From assembly GCA_002297815.1 (NCBI GenBank), contig DBKH01000064.1, positions 1-51,663 on the forward strand: DNA of 51,663 bases, given 5' to 3'. How positions within the stretch are numbered: position 1 is the first letter of the stretch; every line of letters starts with the position of its first letter. Shown one piece after another: positions 34,396 through 41,820 of this stretch. The translations under genes were made by a program, and so were the position numbers. The notes below the pieces were generated by a model. That model was not told where the DNA came from, ran no database searches, and saw only the letters and a list, made by a program, of their open reading frames with translations. Source of the DNA: Bacteroidales bacterium UBA755. Lineage in GTDB: Bacteria > Bacteroidota > Bacteroidia > Bacteroidales > UBA932.

Positions 34396-36735
34396 ATGAA
34401 AAAAATATTTTTATTCGCGGCTATAGCTGTGTCTTCAGTTGTGGCATGCCAGAAAGAGATTTCGACCGTTCCAGAAGGAAATTATACGGTCCGTGCATCA
34501 AGGGAGCCAGCAGTGGACACCAGATCTACTGTCTCTGACGAAGGAGCTTTCGCTTGGAGTGTAGGAGACGCCATCGGCTTATGGAACGGAAATAATTTCA
34601 TAAAACTTACAACAAACGCTAGCGGTGCCACTGCCGATTTCTCTGGCACTATGGTGGGCACGGCACAGAGTTACGCAGTGTTCCCGTTTGCTCTCAATGC
34701 TAAGGTTGAATCTGAGATCGTAAAGGTGACACTTCCTTCAAGCTATGAGTGGAAGGAAGGTGAGACCAACAGCCCGATGCTCGCTGAGTGCGGTGAAAAT
34801 CCGACTTCTTTGAGTTTCAAGCATCTTGGAGGTCTAGTCAAAGTGACCGTAAAGAATGTTCCTGCTGATGCAGTGAAGTTTGTACTTACCGCTGACAATG
34901 ACATTAATGGCGAATACAGTGTGGTAGATGAAGGTGGCGCCAAAATCATAAAGAGTGCTGGCACTGATGCAAACAAATCAGTTGAGTTCACTTTCAAAGC
35001 CGGCACTGCTACTAATATGGCTTTCTATGTGCCGGTCCCTGTGGGAGAATACAAGTTCACCGTGGCTCTTCAGAAAGAAGACGGTACTCAGCTATGGAAC
35101 TATGAGGGATCCTCCGTCAACACGGTGATCCGCGCCAAGTTTATATTAATGCCGGAGCTCACCATCACCTCCATCCCAGCTACTGGAGAAGGAGGAACAA
35201 CCTCTGCTGCATACCTTCAGGAACTTTTGAACAAAGGTGGCACCATAATGCTTGACAGTGACTACGTGGGAGATTTTACTATCCCTGCCAACGTTAAGGT
35301 AGAACTCAACCTCAATGGGCACAAAATCATCAATGTTTCCGGGGACACATTCACTGTTGGCCTTGGCGGTGAACTCATTGTTAACGGTGAAGGTACTGTG
35401 GACAATGTATCGCATGGACGCTCGTGCATCTACAACAACGGCACCGTGACCCTCAACGGGGGCAAGTACACCAGGAGCAAAGAGGCAAGTACAAGCACTT
35501 CTGCGTCAGGAGGTAACAGCTACTACAATATTCTCAATCATGGTGATCTTACCATTAACGAAGGTGTTGAAGTCTATAGTACCGGGGCGTTTTCTTCTTT
35601 GATTGATAATGGGTATTACAGCTACACGAATTCCGATCCACGTTCTGGATATGTGAATGAAACTAACAATGCCGCACCATCCCTTATAATCAATGGCGGC
35701 AAATTCTCTGGCGGTATCAATACCATCAAGAATGATGAGGGAGCTACCCTTACGATAAAAGGTGGTGATTTCAGCAATACCACCCAAGCTTGTGTGCAGA
35801 ACAATAATGTTGCGACAATCTCAGGTGGTACATTCAAGCCTGCTCAAGGTGGTCATTCTGTGGAGTCAATAAAGTATGCAAGCGAAAATAATAAAGGTGA
35901 AACCAGCATATCTGGCGGAACTTTCGATGGCCCTCTTTACACCTATGACGGAGGCTCTTTTAAAATCTCAGGTGGAACTTTCAATGACATGTCCGTTGAG
36001 GTTGGCAAGGCGGCTGGAAACATCATCTTCGCAAGTGATTATGAACTTGCGAGCCCGGTTATCCTCAAATCCGGCTCACTTACCGTTGACCTTGGATCCC
36101 AAACGCTTGTGGCCTCAAAGAGTTCCACAATTGAAGACAGCAGCAAGGGAACATGCACCACTGCATTTGAAGTAAAGAAGGGTACTGCTTTGACCGTGAA
36201 GAACGGATACATCGGAAATGCTGACAGCAATATCTTCTATGGTGTTCATTCAAGTGGTGGCGATGTCACTCTTGAAAGCGTGACATTTGGAGAAAACGTG
36301 ACGTATGCTTTCAACGGAGGCGGAGAACTTGACGCTTCCGGCTGTACATTCAAAGGCTGGCTCTCTGGGTGGAACAAAGGTGGTTCATTTAAGAACTGCA
36401 CATTTACTGTAGGAAAAGCTTACTATCCGGCAGCCATTTGTTACGGAAATACGTTGTTTGAGTCTTGTAGTTTCTTTAAGAACGATGTTGACCCAGATGA
36501 GTACGGAAATGGTGGAAAGCGCGATGATGATGAGTACTACCGCTGCAACTATGTAGTCTCTGCATGCCAACCTACTACAACCGTTGATTTCAATGAATGT
36601 AAGTTCATAGATGCAAATGACAAAGATGCTGGAAGTCTAACCTCTGATAAACACCCATATATCTCAGGTTGGGGTGACGGAAATACGGCAATTGCAAACA
36701 TTAAGGTTGACGGCGAGGTCATTACCATTAAGTAA
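34396..36735 (+). CDS. Fimbrillin-like (Mfa-type) lipoprotein fused to a right-handed beta-helix
   Basis: 779 residues. The signal ends SSVVAC, giving lipidated C18. Residues about 30-255 form a Mfa_like/FimB-type fimbrillin domain (VDTRSTVSDEGAFAWSVGD, YAVFPFALNA, FYVPVPVGEYKFTVAL). From about 265 onward there are repeated short strands (ELNLNGHKI, ELIVNGEGTV, TVTLNGGKYT, SLIINGGKFS, TLTIKGGDFS, ATISGGTFKP, KISGGTFNDM) typical of a parallel beta-helix. It is likely surface exposed and could bind glycan or act as an adhesin. It is flanked by two diverged copies of a promoter/sRNA unit and preceded by a G10 tract, which suggests variable expression. Confidence 0.82.
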   Translation: MKKIFLFAAIAVSSVVACQKEISTVPEGNYTVRASREPAVDTRSTVSDEGAFAWSVGDAIGLWNGNNFIKLTTNASGATADFSGTMVGTAQSYAVFPFALNAKVESEIVKVTLPSSYEWKEGETNSPMLAECGENPTSLSFKHLGGLVKVTVKNVPADAVKFVLTADNDINGEYSVVDEGGAKIIKSAGTDANKSVEFTFKAGTATNMAFYVPVPVGEYKFTVALQKEDGTQLWNYEGSSVNTVIRAKFILMPELTITSIPATGEGGTTSAAYLQELLNKGGTIMLDSDYVGDFTIPANVKVELNLNGHKIINVSGDTFTVGLGGELIVNGEGTVDNVSHGRSCIYNNGTVTLNGGKYTRSKEASTSTSASGGNSYYNILNHGDLTINEGVEVYSTGAFSSLIDNGYYSYTNSDPRSGYVNETNNAAPSLIINGGKFSGGINTIKNDEGATLTIKGGDFSNTTQACVQNNNVATISGGTFKPAQGGHSVESIKYASENNKGETSISGGTFDGPLYTYDGGSFKISGGTFNDMSVEVGKAAGNIIFASDYELASPVILKSGSLTVDLGSQTLVASKSSTIEDSSKGTCTTAFEVKKGTALTVKNGYIGNADSNIFYGVHSSGGDVTLESVTFGENVTYAFNGGGELDASGCTFKGWLSGWNKGGSFKNCTFTVGKAYYPAAICYGNTLFESCSFFKNDVDPDEYGNGGKRDDDEYYRCNYVVSACQPTTTVDFNECKFIDANDKDAGSLTSDKHPYISGWGDGNTAIANIKVDGEVITIK

Positions 36736-36759
36736 AATTTGCAGTTTAGTCTTTTAGAT

Positions 36760-36798
36760 GCTCCGGATGTATGAGATCGCGTCCGGAGCTTTTGTTTT
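36760..36798 (+). terminator. Terminator of the fimbrillin-like gene
   Basis: GCTCCGGA (36760-36767) pairs with TCCGGAGC (36782-36789), followed by TTTTGTTTT. Confidence 0.85.
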
Positions 36799-37234
36799 AA
36801 CAGGACTATAGCATGGTTGTCGGAAAATGATATGACCTACCAAATGTCTTGACTTGGCAAACCCGCGCACCGCCTTCCGCTGTTGTGTCTGTGTCATAGT
36901 GCTGATTGTAAGTCTGTCAGTGGATCCTTGCTTTTGCGAAGTTAAGACTTTCATTCCGTAAATCCAACTACTTACCTACGTTTGTCTCATCATTTGCGTG
37001 ACTGCCGGCTCCATGAAGACCCGCATCTCCAGCTGCATCGAGTAATGTGTGCAGGACGGATTCCTTGTGAGAGCCCGGTGGCATCCTAGGGAGACGAAAA
37101 GTGAGGAAAATGTTTCTCAAGAGTGCAGCCTGCACCCTTGGGAAGCAAAAGAGGTCGAAAGTGATGCCTGAGGGAGCGAGATTATGCGAAAATACTCTTG
37201 TTAAGTTACAGAATGGCTTGTTTAGAGGTAAAAG
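36799..37234. other. Intergenic region with a degenerate copy of the manA 3' end
   Basis: At 37004-37044 the sequence GCTGCATCGAGTAA and preceding codons (MKTRISSCIE-stop) mirror the end of manA (AMTCLTSCIE-stop). At 37182-37213, TTATGCGAAAATACTCTTGT mirrors 33759-33778 downstream of manA. Together with the promoter/sRNA unit that follows, this shows an old segmental duplication. No intact gene is seen. Confidence 0.65.
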
Positions 37235-37265
37235 CTTGACAATAAAGAATTTTTGATTATATTTG
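37235..37265 (+). promoter_or_regulatory. Promoter of copy B of the duplicated unit
   Basis: CTTG (37235-37238), 19 bp, then TATATTTG (37258-37265). The spacing is identical to copy A at 33831-33861; the -33 box has one mismatch. Confidence 0.7.
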
Positions 37266-37270
37266 CATAT

Positions 37271-37338
37271 AGTTTTCGTTAAAACTATATGGTAAAAGCA
37301 GGCATCCTTTCCCTAAAAGGGGATGTCTGCATTTTTTA
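37271..37338 (+). ncRNA. Candidate small RNA B (about 68 nt)
   Basis: Downstream of the promoter lies a perfect 10-bp hairpin, ATATAGTTTT-CGTT-AAAACTATAT (37267-37290). An intrinsic terminator follows, GCAGGCATCC (37298-37307) with GGATGTCTGC (37321-37330) then ATTTTTT. The terminator loop TTTCCCTAAAAGG is nearly the same as in copy A (TTTTCCCTAAAGG). Confidence 0.55.
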
Positions 37339-37351
37339 TTGCTTTACATAC

Positions 37352-37611
37352 ACCGAGGGGGTACTTCAACAAGGAACGTTGTTCTCTCAGCCATATAAGA
37401 TTTTAACGAAAACAATGAGAACACACAAGTATCTTGTGATAGTCGCCATTGAAGTGGAGATTATCAGACTTGTCAAAGTGCGGGCCTACAGGCGAGTGCG
37501 TTTCGGCAAGGTTGAGAGAGTGCGGAGCCACTACAGATGTCTTTAGGGTGATGTCTGTGGTCATTCGTGACTCTGAGCCGTAAGGCTCTCTGCTTCACCC
37601 CTCGGTTTTTT
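37352..37611 (+). ncRNA. Candidate structured RNA with paired ends (about 255 nt)
   Basis: ACCGAGGGG (37352-37360) is perfectly complementary to CCCCTCGGT (37598-37606), and six Ts follow. Inside are further hairpins: CACAAG-TAT-CTTGTG, GAGCC-GTAA-GGCTC and ACAGA...TCTGT around 37532-37558. No convincing protein is encoded; the 85-codon ORF across it lacks motifs. A closing terminal helix plus U-tract is the shape of an independent structured RNA or a long leader for the AraC gene. It lacks the conserved words of RNase P RNA and tmRNA. Family unknown. Confidence 0.45.
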
Positions 37612-37719
37612 ATGTTGTTACATTCTTAGAAGCTGCTTTTTATGGAATTATGGCTATCTTTATAGTCAGAAAATATCCGTTGCTTTCTTTGGGGGATGGG
37701 ATAAACAGATAGACATATT

Positions 37720-38841
37720 ATGGACATCGATCTATACAGATACTCTTTATGCATTGCCTTGACCCTGATGGCGTTTTTTGCCTACAGGTTCTTTTTCGGG
37801 AAGGTTCCGGACAAGAGGATATTCGGCAACTACCTGCGCTCAAGGCACTTGATGGGTGCCGCGCTTGTGGTCTTGGCGGTGAATTATGCCGTTCATCTGT
37901 GCGTTGACATAAGGCAGATTGATGTCAATGCTGCGATTGTGATGAATCTTACCACTTACTTTTTCAGCTACGGATTGTTCGTAGCGGCACTGCACACGCT
38001 TCTGGACCGCTCCTACATAACCAGAAAGATAGTTGTAAGACATTGTCTGTCATGGCTAGTGTATGCCATCCTGTCTGTCTCTGTACTTGTTTTCGCAAAA
38101 GATGGTTGGTTTAAGACAAGCATGATATATCTTTTAGGCGTGATGCTTGCCGTGTATGGATTCATCTTGGCATCCCATCTTCTCAAAGCCTATCACATAG
38201 CGGTCAAATTGATGGATAACACACATTCTGACAACATCGAAACCTATGTCAGATGGATGTCGGTACTTACATATTGGATGCTCATTTTCGGCATCAGCTG
38301 CTCGGTGTTGACATTCCTTCCTGACAATCTGGTCTTTCTTTGGGTGCTCTCGTCAGTTCCTTTCTATTGTTATCTGTACGTAAGTTATCAGAATTACCTG
38401 CTTTTTTATGAAACTGTAGAGAGGGCTATCGAAAGCGAGCATGACTCAGAAATACCAGTTGAGGAGACAGTATCCGGCAATTCGGAAATACAACGTCTTG
38501 TGCAGGAATGGGTGAAGGCGGATGGCTACCTGAAACAAGGGCTCACGATAGCTGATCTGTCCAAATCATTGTACACAAACAGAACGTATCTTTCTTCTTT
38601 CATCAATCAGACATACAAGGCGACTTTCCGTGAATGGATTTGCGGACTTAGAATTGATTATGCGAAACGCGCATTGCTGGAACAACCTAATGTGACCGTA
38701 GCAGAAATCGCGCAAAAATCCGGGTTCCTTTCTTTGAGCAATTTCAATGCTTCTTTCAAGGAGAGTGAGGGTATGACACCTGCAAAATGGAGAATCAGCA
38801 ACTTGTCAGTTCAGCAAAAAAGTGTCGATTCAACAAAGTAG
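37720..38841 (+). CDS. Membrane-bound AraC-family transcriptional regulator (7TM-AraC)
   Basis: 373 residues. About six to seven hydrophobic segments cover residues 5-235 (LCIALTLMAFFAYRFFFG; MGAALVVLAVNYAVHL; YFFSYGLFVAALHTLL; WLVYAILSVSVLVF; MIYLLGVMLAVYGFIL; WMLIFGISCSVLTFL; LWVLSSVPFYCYLYV). An AraC-type double helix-turn-helix follows (about 270-360: LTIADLSKSLYTNRTYLSSF; VAEIAQKSGFLSLSNFNASF; GMTPAKWR). It probably senses an envelope or membrane signal and regulates adjacent genes. The hydrolase/lipoprotein operon starts 149 bp downstream on the same strand and is the obvious candidate target (inference). Confidence 0.9.
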   Translation: MDIDLYRYSLCIALTLMAFFAYRFFFGKVPDKRIFGNYLRSRHLMGAALVVLAVNYAVHLCVDIRQIDVNAAIVMNLTTYFFSYGLFVAALHTLLDRSYITRKIVVRHCLSWLVYAILSVSVLVFAKDGWFKTSMIYLLGVMLAVYGFILASHLLKAYHIAVKLMDNTHSDNIETYVRWMSVLTYWMLIFGISCSVLTFLPDNLVFLWVLSSVPFYCYLYVSYQNYLLFYETVERAIESEHDSEIPVEETVSGNSEIQRLVQEWVKADGYLKQGLTIADLSKSLYTNRTYLSSFINQTYKATFREWICGLRIDYAKRALLEQPNVTVAEIAQKSGFLSLSNFNASFKESEGMTPAKWRISNLSVQQKSVDSTK

Positions 38842-38990
38842 GACTGCTAATACGACAATTCCTTGGCAGCTTGACAAATTAACCCTAACGGTCTTTTCTC
38901 TAGACTCTTTTTTTAGTAATTTTGTCATCGTGCTCCTTGGCGTGGTGAGCCACTCCGTGAGTCTAGTATTTGTTAAAACAATATCAAACT

Positions 38991-40151
38991 ATGAAGCGTT
39001 TTCTCTTTTTTGTCACTTGTTTTTCAGTGCTCACTTGCACTTTCCCTGCTTGTCATGAGAAGGAATCCACAAGCACATCCAATCCTGCTGCCTTCCTAAA
39101 AAACGAAGATCAGAAGGCCATGGTGTCAACATTGAAGAATATGGCGGACGGGCATCTATATTCATTGAAGTACAGTGCAGATTATCTCATAGATGAAATC
39201 ATGGAGAGCGGTGGGGTTAGTTCCAGCGTTCAGCTTTTAGGTAAAGTCATCCCGCGTCTGACAACAATCCCGTTAAGCAAGTCCGGTGACAGTATGGATT
39301 ACGGGTGCAGCGCTTTTTGCGTCAAATCGCCCGAAGGAGATGTTCTGGTGGGCCGCAACTTCGATTATAGATTTGTGTCCTCTTCCAACATGCTGGTGCA
39401 CAATGTCACAAAAGGCGTGAAAGAGTCCATCTGCATCTCAGCCCTGCCGTTTCTGGACAAAGATGTCTATGTGGCCGGTGCGTTGTCGGACGGGAAAACA
39501 GACTTGTCGGTGCCAGTGACTGCTTCAATCTATTGCTGCCTGGACGGAATGAATGACGCGGGACTGTTCATCGGAGTTCTGTCTCTGCGTGGCACCGGCG
39601 GGGCCGTGCAACATGACAAGTCGAAAAGCGACATCGTCCCGACTTTGGCCATCAGATTGGCATTGGACGGCTGTACAAGCGTTGACGAGGCCGTGGATGT
39701 CTTCAGGACTCACAATTTCTTCGCTGACGGAAACAATTCGGATTCGAACTATCATTTCCTGATAGCCGATGCAAGCGGAAAGAGAGTTGTTGTTGAATAT
39801 TACCGACCGGGAGAGGTGCCGCCACTGAGCGATCCTGCGGCAAAGGATTGGACGATGAATCTAATTGATACTGATCATGTTACTAATTTTTATCTGTCTA
39901 ATGGTTGGCAGGGTGTTGGTGGAGGAAGAGAACGCTACGATAAACTCCACGAGACACTGGAAAAGAAGAACCGAATAATGACGGAGGATGAGTGCATGTC
40001 TTTGCTTGATGACGTGCACACGGACTTGAATTCCGAAGGAGGTGACATCACTAGCAACACACAATGGTCTGTCGTCTATAATTTGACCAAGAAGACCGCC
40101 ACCATCTGTGTGGACAAGAATTACAAACAAAAACTTCATTACAGCCTGTAG
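38991..40151 (+). CDS. Linear amide C-N hydrolase (choloylglycine hydrolase-like Ntn family) lipoprotein
   Basis: 386 residues from ATG 38991 (the frame extends to TTG 38970). The hydrophobic leader ends TFPAC, a plausible lipobox with C21. The Ntn nucleophile is C106 in DYGCSAFCVK, followed by GRNFDYRF, which is diagnostic of the bile salt hydrolase / penicillin V acylase / acid ceramidase-like group. Later motifs include DGMNDAGLFIGV and NTQWSVVYNL. Maturation by cleavage just before C106 is expected from the fold. Substrates in this family are N-acyl amides: bile salts, penicillin V, N-acyl homoserine lactones or lipids. Only 4 bp separate it from the next lipoprotein gene, so they are co-transcribed. 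Confidence 0.85.
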   Translation: MKRFLFFVTCFSVLTCTFPACHEKESTSTSNPAAFLKNEDQKAMVSTLKNMADGHLYSLKYSADYLIDEIMESGGVSSSVQLLGKVIPRLTTIPLSKSGDSMDYGCSAFCVKSPEGDVLVGRNFDYRFVSSSNMLVHNVTKGVKESICISALPFLDKDVYVAGALSDGKTDLSVPVTASIYCCLDGMNDAGLFIGVLSLRGTGGAVQHDKSKSDIVPTLAIRLALDGCTSVDEAVDVFRTHNFFADGNNSDSNYHFLIADASGKRVVVEYYRPGEVPPLSDPAAKDWTMNLIDTDHVTNFYLSNGWQGVGGGRERYDKLHETLEKKNRIMTEDECMSLLDDVHTDLNSEGGDITSNTQWSVVYNLTKKTATICVDKNYKQKLHYSL

Positions 40152-40155
40152 CGAC

Positions 40156-41781
40156 ATGAAATGTTTCCTGCCAATCAATCTGATTCTGTCAACGTGTTTG
40201 CTGTCACTAGTTCTCCTACCAGTCTCCTGCTCGAAAGACAGCCCGAACTATGGTGACGAGGTCATCATAGAAGGAGATTACCGTGAGCCATCCTCAATTG
40301 CTAATGACGAGAAAATCACGGCTCCGGCCTGGGTCTCGGAAGGCCTTTCCAAGGACTTTGCGGATGCGGTCAAAGGCCGCTTGAAAGAGACTGCGTCTTC
40401 GGCTGACAACGCGCAGGTGATTGTCACGGACATGGCCGGCTATTCTGGTATGGAGGTTCGCGAGGATTGCATCGTGATTGTGTACAACCCGTCAAAGTCC
40501 CTGCTGGAACAGTTGGGCGAGGAGTCCGGGGACATCCTTTGTGTCGCATTCCAGCAAGGCAAGGCTGGCAGTTGTGTGGTGTCGGCTCCAGCGGAAGGTC
40601 TTGAGGTGGACGAATGTCTCAACGGCCTTGCCGCGTGGATAAACAACACGGTCCAGAACACGACCGGTAACTTCGACCCGTCCTCATTTTGGGAGGAGTC
40701 GAGCATGTACACGACATATTCGGATCGCGTCAGGGAGAAGATAACGAATGTGGTGTCCTCCGAGCACGATTACCTTGAGGGCGAGTTCTCTGTTGATGTA
40801 CAATTAAAGGTCACTCCAATGCACGGATTCAAGAGCAGTGGTTCGGACGCTATGGACTACTATCTTATGACGTCAACGGTCTCAGTCGCGTCCGGAAAGA
40901 TGTACACAGGCAATTTCTCAAAGAAGCACGGAGGAGTGAATGCGCGAATCTGCGGCTTCTATCTAAAGTCTCTCAGTTCTAACATCTACATATTAAACAC
41001 ATCCGGAACTCCTGTCGGTCGTTTTGTCCAGGTTCCGACTCCGGAGACCGTTGTCGGCTCAACTGGCTACACGACCGGCTGGAACTTTTCCATCGGTGGA
41101 GGAATCACAGGCGGTACATCTCCGATGATATCCTCTTCCACCGGATTCTCCATCTCCTCAAGCACTTCGCGCACGATCAGCGACTGTGATGTGCTTAGCC
41201 GTCATGAGGACTCCACTGTAGGCTATGACTACGTGATCAACAATCTCCCTCATTTTAAGTCCAATAAAATCACGGATCCTCCTCTTGTCTCGACTTCGAC
41301 CACCAATTTCTACAGCCAATGGGTGTGGGCGGTTCCAGCGGAAGACCATGATGTGAAGACCAAGTATAGGGTGGCGATAGACCTTTACAATCTCGTCTAT
41401 GGTGCGTCTTATTTCTATACCGGAAGTCTGGATTATCACGACCTTGAGTTCGTTCAGAAAAAATACTCTGTCATTAAGGATCTTCCTATGCCTAACAGAA
41501 GCCCGACCGGAAAGTTTGAACTCACCAACTCCGAGGATGGGACGTTTTTGACCAATGTTCGATTGTATAACAAGAGCTATCCTGAGACCGGAAGCTTCAA
41601 AGATGAAAGTGTTTACGGCTATGGCAGCACCTGCTCTTTGTTCCTGACGACCGGAGACTATGAGCTCCAATGCGGCATAAAAGGAACGAACGGCAAGACC
41701 AAGACCCGGAATTATACTGGGCTCGTAAGGGTGACGACAGGCGGCACGGTGAAACTTTCAACCGGCTACGGATTCAAATAA
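40156..41781 (+). CDS. Lipoprotein resembling leukocidin/hemolysin-family beta-pore formers (paralog 1)
   Basis: 541 residues from ATG 40156; the longer frame begins at GTG 40108 inside the upstream gene. Lipobox LLPVSC, C25. An N-terminal domain of about 120 residues (VIVTDMAGYSG...CIVIVYNP) of unknown type is followed by a beta-rich region. Within it, an alternating Gly/Ser/Thr stretch (WNFSIGGGITGGTSPMISSS, about 310-330) looks like the pre-stem of leukocidin-type toxins. After it comes GYDYVINNLPHF, which resembles VGWKVIFNN of alpha-hemolysin. A C-terminal beta-sandwich (LPMPNRSPTGKFELTNSEDG) completes it. Assignment rests on pattern similarity only. It is strikingly parallel to the next gene. 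Confidence 0.6.
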   Translation: MKCFLPINLILSTCLLSLVLLPVSCSKDSPNYGDEVIIEGDYREPSSIANDEKITAPAWVSEGLSKDFADAVKGRLKETASSADNAQVIVTDMAGYSGMEVREDCIVIVYNPSKSLLEQLGEESGDILCVAFQQGKAGSCVVSAPAEGLEVDECLNGLAAWINNTVQNTTGNFDPSSFWEESSMYTTYSDRVREKITNVVSSEHDYLEGEFSVDVQLKVTPMHGFKSSGSDAMDYYLMTSTVSVASGKMYTGNFSKKHGGVNARICGFYLKSLSSNIYILNTSGTPVGRFVQVPTPETVVGSTGYTTGWNFSIGGGITGGTSPMISSSTGFSISSSTSRTISDCDVLSRHEDSTVGYDYVINNLPHFKSNKITDPPLVSTSTTNFYSQWVWAVPAEDHDVKTKYRVAIDLYNLVYGASYFYTGSLDYHDLEFVQKKYSVIKDLPMPNRSPTGKFELTNSEDGTFLTNVRLYNKSYPETGSFKDESVYGYGSTCSLFLTTGDYELQCGIKGTNGKTKTRNYTGLVRVTTGGTVKLSTGYGFK

Positions 41782-41820
41782 ACCAATGAATATGTTCATG
41801 AACAATCAGAATGAAATTCG

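Noticed and set aside
36754..36954. 66-codon minus-strand ORF
   Set aside because: Overlaps the terminator of the lipoprotein gene and lacks motifs.
37289..37546. 85-codon plus-strand ORF
   Set aside because: Covers the sRNA terminator and structured-RNA region; residues look random and basic; the RNA interpretation explains the sequence better.
37352..37611. RNase P RNA or tmRNA
   Set aside because: Paired ends suggested it, but the conserved RNase P words (such as GAGGAAAGTCC) and the tmRNA tRNA-like ends are absent.
40108..40155. Upstream start (GTG) for the first leukocidin-like lipoprotein
   Set aside because: It would overlap the hydrolase gene and bury the signal peptide; ATG 40156 gives a clean lipoprotein leader.
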